Shown here: one piece after another, positions 33,381 to 35,870 of the stretch
Numbering within the stretch: position 1 is the stretch's first letter
How the letters are laid out: the number at the start of each line of letters is the position of its first letter
Assembly: GCF_000568255.1 (NCBI RefSeq)
Contig: NZ_KK037166.1
Location: 6,584,077-6,619,946 of the forward strand
Origin: Kutzneria sp. 744
GTDB lineage: Bacteria; Actinomycetota; Actinomycetes; Mycobacteriales; Pseudonocardiaceae
Length of the DNA stretch: 35,870 nt
Reading direction: 5' to 3'
Made by a program: the position numbers and the translations under genes
The notes under the pieces: generated by a model
What the model saw: the letters and a program-made list of their open reading frames with translations, nothing else
What the model was told of the DNA's origin: nothing
Databases searched by the model: none

Positions 33381-34436
33381 GTGCTCATCTCTCAGCGACC
33401 CACGCTCGCCGAGGAGCCCATCAACGACACCCGGTCCCGGTTCGTCATCGAGCCGTTGGAGCCCGGGTTCGGCTACACGTTGGGCAACTCGATCCGGCGC
33501 ACGCTGCTGTCGTCCATCCCGGGCGCGGCCGTGACGAGCATCCGGATCGACGGCGTGCTGCACGAGTTCACCACGGTTCCCGGGGTGAAGGAGGATGTCA
33601 CCGACATCATCCTGAACCTCAAGGAGCTGGTCGTGTCCTCCGAGGAGGACGAGCCGGTGACCATGTACCTGCGCAAGCAGGGCCCCGGCGCGGTGACCGC
33701 GGGCGACATCGTGCCTCCGGCCGGTGTCACCGTGCACAACCCCGACCTGCACATCGCCACCCTCAACGCCAAGGGCAAGCTGGAGATCGAGCTCGTTGTC
33801 GAGCGCGGTCGCGGCTACGTCCCGGCGGTGCAGAACAAGCAGGCCGGCGCCGAGATCGGCCGGATCCCGGTCGACTCGATCTACTCGCCGGTCCTGAAGG
33901 TGACGTACAAGGTCGAGGCCACTCGTGTCGAGCAGCGCACCGACTTCGACAAGCTGATCCTGGACGTGGAGACCAAGCCGTCGATCACGCCTCGCGACTC
34001 CGTCGCGTCCGCGGGCAAGACGCTGGTCGAGCTCTTCGGGCTGGCCCGTGAGCTCAACACCGACGCTGAGGGCATCGAGATCGGCCCGTCGCCGGCCGAG
34101 GCGGACACCATCGCCGCGTTCGCGATGCCGATCGAGGACCTGGACCTCACGGTTCGGTCCTACAACTGCCTCAAGCGTGAGGGCATCCACACCGTCGGCG
34201 AACTGGTCTCGCGCAGCGAGGCCGACCTGCTCGACATCCGCAACTTCGGCGCCAAGTCGATCGACGAGGTCAAGCTCAAGCTCGTCGGCCTCGGCCTCGC
34301 GCTGAAGGACAGCCCGCCCGGATTCGACCCGTCGGTCGCCGCGACCGACTTCCCGGCCGACGCGGGCTGGTCCGACGCGGGTGTGGACGGACACCACGAC
34401 GACGGCCAGGACTACGCAGAGACTGAGCAGCTCTGA
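33381..34436 (+). CDS. rpoA: DNA-directed RNA polymerase subunit alpha
   Basis: The 351-residue alpha subunit dimerises to start RNA polymerase assembly. The GTG at 33381 follows GAAAGAAGG with a 6-nt spacer. The N-terminal domain (1 to about 230) has [24 protein letters not shown]. After a linker, the C-terminal domain (about 247-315) carries [14 protein letters not shown] with Arg259 equal to E. coli Arg265, the UP-element contact. A Pro/Asp-rich tail of about 35 residues follows. Confidence 0.99.
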   Translation: MLISQRPTLAEEPINDTRSRFVIEPLEPGFGYTLGNSIRRTLLSSIPGAAVTSIRIDGVLHEFTTVPGVKEDVTDIILNLKELVVSSEEDEPVTMYLRKQGPGAVTAGDIVPPAGVTVHNPDLHIATLNAKGKLEIELVVERGRGYVPAVQNKQAGAEIGRIPVDSIYSPVLKVTYKVEATRVEQRTDFDKLILDVETKPSITPRDSVASAGKTLVELFGLARELNTDAEGIEIGPSPAEADTIAAFAMPIEDLDLTVRSYNCLKREGIHTVGELVSRSEADLLDIRNFGAKSIDEVKLKLVGLGLALKDSPPGFDPSVAATDFPADAGWSDAGVDGHHDDGQDYAETEQL

Positions 34437-34468
34437 CCCAGCTGTTCTAGACCACAGGAGTAACGGAA

Positions 34469-35011
34469 ATGCCGACCCCCACCAAGGGCGCCCGGCTTGG
34501 CGGGTCTCCGGCCCACGAGCGGCTGCTGCTGGCCAACCTGGCCACGGCGCTGTTCACCCACGGGCGGATCAAGACCACCGAGGCCAAGGCGCGCAAGCTG
34601 CGTCCGCTCGCCGAGCGGCTGATCAGCAAGGCCAAGCGCGGCGACCTGCACAACCGTCGTGAGGTCCTCAAGACCATCCGCGACAAGGACGTGCTGCACA
34701 AGCTGTTCGCCGAGATCGGCCCGCACTTCGCCGACCGCAACGGTGGCTACACCCGCATCGTGAAGACCATGCCCCGCAAGGGCGACAACGCCCCCATGGC
34801 CGTGATCGAGCTGATCGCGGAGCAGCTGGTCGCCACCGAGGCCGAGAAGGCCCGCGGCACCAAGTTCGCCAAGGACGAGGCCGCGACCCCGGCCACCGAG
34901 GTCGTCGAGACCCCGGCTGCCGAGGAGGCCGTCGCTGACGAGGCCGCCGAGACCGAGGCTGTCGCCGAGGTCGAGGAGACCACCGAGGCTGAGGACAAGA
35001 AGTCCGAGTGA
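34469..35011 (+). CDS. rplQ: Large ribosomal subunit protein L17 with acidic C-terminal extension
   Basis: The 180-residue L17 protein. Residues 1-122 are the conserved fold ([52 protein letters not shown]). Residues 123-180 are an Ala/Glu/Thr-rich acidic tail ([18 protein letters not shown] onward) found in many actinobacterial L17 proteins. AGGAG at 34456-34460 lies 8 nt before the ATG. The stop overlaps a possible truA GTG (GTGA). Confidence 0.98.
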   Translation: MPTPTKGARLGGSPAHERLLLANLATALFTHGRIKTTEAKARKLRPLAERLISKAKRGDLHNRREVLKTIRDKDVLHKLFAEIGPHFADRNGGYTRIVKTMPRKGDNAPMAVIELIAEQLVATEAEKARGTKFAKDEAATPATEVVETPAAEEAVADEAAETEAVAEVEETTEAEDKKSE

Positions 35012-35859
35012 CTTCGGTTCACGACGAGCCCGCCATTCCCGCTGGGGATGGCGGGCTCGTTCGCGTGCGGCTCGATCTCGGCTACGACGGCACGGACTTC
35101 TCCGGCTGGGCCCGCCAGCCCGAGCGGCGCACGGTGTGCGGCGTGCTGGAAGACGCGCTGTCCCAGGTGTTCCGGCAGCCGCTGACGCTGACCGTGGCCG
35201 GCCGCACCGACGCCGGCGTGCATGCCGGCGGCCAGGTGGCGCACGTCGACCTGCCGGCGGAGTCCGATGTGGACGGTCTGCCCAAGCGACTGTCCCGCAT
35301 CCTGCCGGCCGATGTGCGGGTGTTCCGGGCGACCCGGGTGCCCGACGAGTTCGACGCGCGCTTCACCGCGCTGCGCCGGCACTACGAATACCGCGTGGCT
35401 GACGCCCCCTTCGGCGCCCATCCGCTGCGCCGGCTGGACACCCTGTCCTGGCCCCGCCCGCTGTCGCTGGCGGCCATGGCCGAGGCGTCCCGGCTGCTGC
35501 TCGGCGAACACGACTTCTGCGCCTTCTGCAAACGACGCGAGGGCGCCACCACCATCCGCGAGCTCCAGCGGTTGGAGTGGACGCGAGGCGAGGACGGCGT
35601 GCTGACCGCCGCCGTGTCCGCCGACGCCTTCTGCCACTCCATGGTCCGCAGCCTGGTCGGGGCGCTGCTGTCCGTCGGCGAGGGCCGCAAGCCCGTCGAC
35701 TGGCCCGCCTCCCTGCTGCGCGCCACCGAGCGTTCCAGCTCCGTCAGCGTCGCCCCACCGCACGGCCTGACCCTGGTCCGCGTCGACTACCCGGCCGACG
35801 CCGACCTGGCCGCCCGCGCCGCGATCACCCGCAACGTCCGGGTCAGCTCCGCCGGCTGA
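35008..35859 (+). CDS. truA: tRNA pseudouridine(38-40) synthase TruA
   Basis: The enzyme makes pseudouridine at positions 38-40 of the tRNA anticodon stem. The catalytic aspartate is Asp68 in [27 protein letters not shown] and [12 protein letters not shown] are also family motifs, and the C-terminal [19 protein letters not shown] is complete. From GTG 35008 (GTGA overlap with rplQ) it has 283 residues. An alternative GTG at 35065 would begin at residue 20 ([15 protein letters not shown]). The first 19 codons use T in six third positions, well above the rest, and coincide with a 17-bp hairpin, so the shorter start is credible; against it, GGLVR before RLDL is often part of actinobacterial TruA proteins. 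Confidence 0.92.
   Translation: MTSVHDEPAIPAGDGGLVRVRLDLGYDGTDFSGWARQPERRTVCGVLEDALSQVFRQPLTLTVAGRTDAGVHAGGQVAHVDLPAESDVDGLPKRLSRILPADVRVFRATRVPDEFDARFTALRRHYEYRVADAPFGAHPLRRLDTLSWPRPLSLAAMAEASRLLLGEHDFCAFCKRREGATTIRELQRLEWTRGEDGVLTAAVSADAFCHSMVRSLVGALLSVGEGRKPVDWPASLLRATERSSSVSVAPPHGLTLVRVDYPADADLAARAAITRNVRVSSAG
35024..35060 (+). terminator. Hairpin after rplQ, overlapping the truA 5' end
   Basis: Bases 35024-35040 pair with 35044-35060: 17 pairs including one T-G wobble, loop GCT. It begins 12 nt after the rplQ stop. If truA starts at 35065 this is a plain intergenic terminator or processing hairpin; if truA starts at 35008 it lies inside the coding sequence. Confidence 0.65.
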
Positions 35860-35870
35860 ACCGACGTTTG

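Overview
The window is a 35.9 kb stretch of a high-GC actinomycete chromosome. It covers rpoB-rpoC, the str operon (rpsL-rpsG-fusA-tuf), the S10 and spc ribosomal operons, and the secY-adk-map / alpha region up to truA. Gene order, GTG/TTG starts, near-saturated G/C at third codon positions, a 183-residue LID-less adenylate kinase, a zinc-type S14 and acidic or Ala-rich tails on S3 and L17 all point to Actinomycetota. The type VII secretion-like genes between rpoC and rpsL and the protein sequences suggest a Pseudonocardiales member; that placement is inference.

Layout. 2-334: the 3' end of an unidentified gene. 335-560: rpoB promoter and leader. 561-8033: rpoB and rpoC, followed by a cluster of hairpins. 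8202-10917: three minus-strand genes (YbaB-like protein, EspC-like protein, WXG-type protein), overlapping and convergent with rpoC. 10918-11398: a 481-nt divergent control region. 11399-15757: rpsL, rpsG, fusA, tuf. 15758-16169: tuf 3' region plus S10 promoter and leader. 16170-25734: an unbroken run of 21 ribosomal protein genes, rpsJ to rplO, closed by an 18-bp hairpin terminator. 25884-27338: an inserted gene for a single-pass membrane protein with two repeated Cys-pair domains. 27627-30284: secY, adk, map. 30340-30816: a DUF1707 membrane protein. 31040-35011: infA, rpmJ, rpsM, rpsK, rpsD, rpoA, rplQ. 35008-35859: truA.

Most of the window encodes core transcription, translation and protein-export machinery whose genes overlap or nearly touch, implying translational coupling. 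The accessory parts are the type VII-like cassette, the two membrane-protein genes and the intergenic DNA. The intergenic DNA is rich in perfect hairpins. It also holds three copies of a GC-rich palindromic repeat, each directly after a stop codon, two of them inside the infA-rpmJ-rpsM series. A 16-nt sequence is shared by the rpsL and rpsJ leaders.

Two anomalies deserve correction or checking. The last about 110 nt of rpsC are read in the wrong frame, as if one base (probably a C in a C-run) were missing. The first 19 codons of truA coincide with a 17-bp hairpin and have weaker codon bias, so its start is uncertain. No tRNA, rRNA, CRISPR array, insertion sequence or prophage gene was seen.
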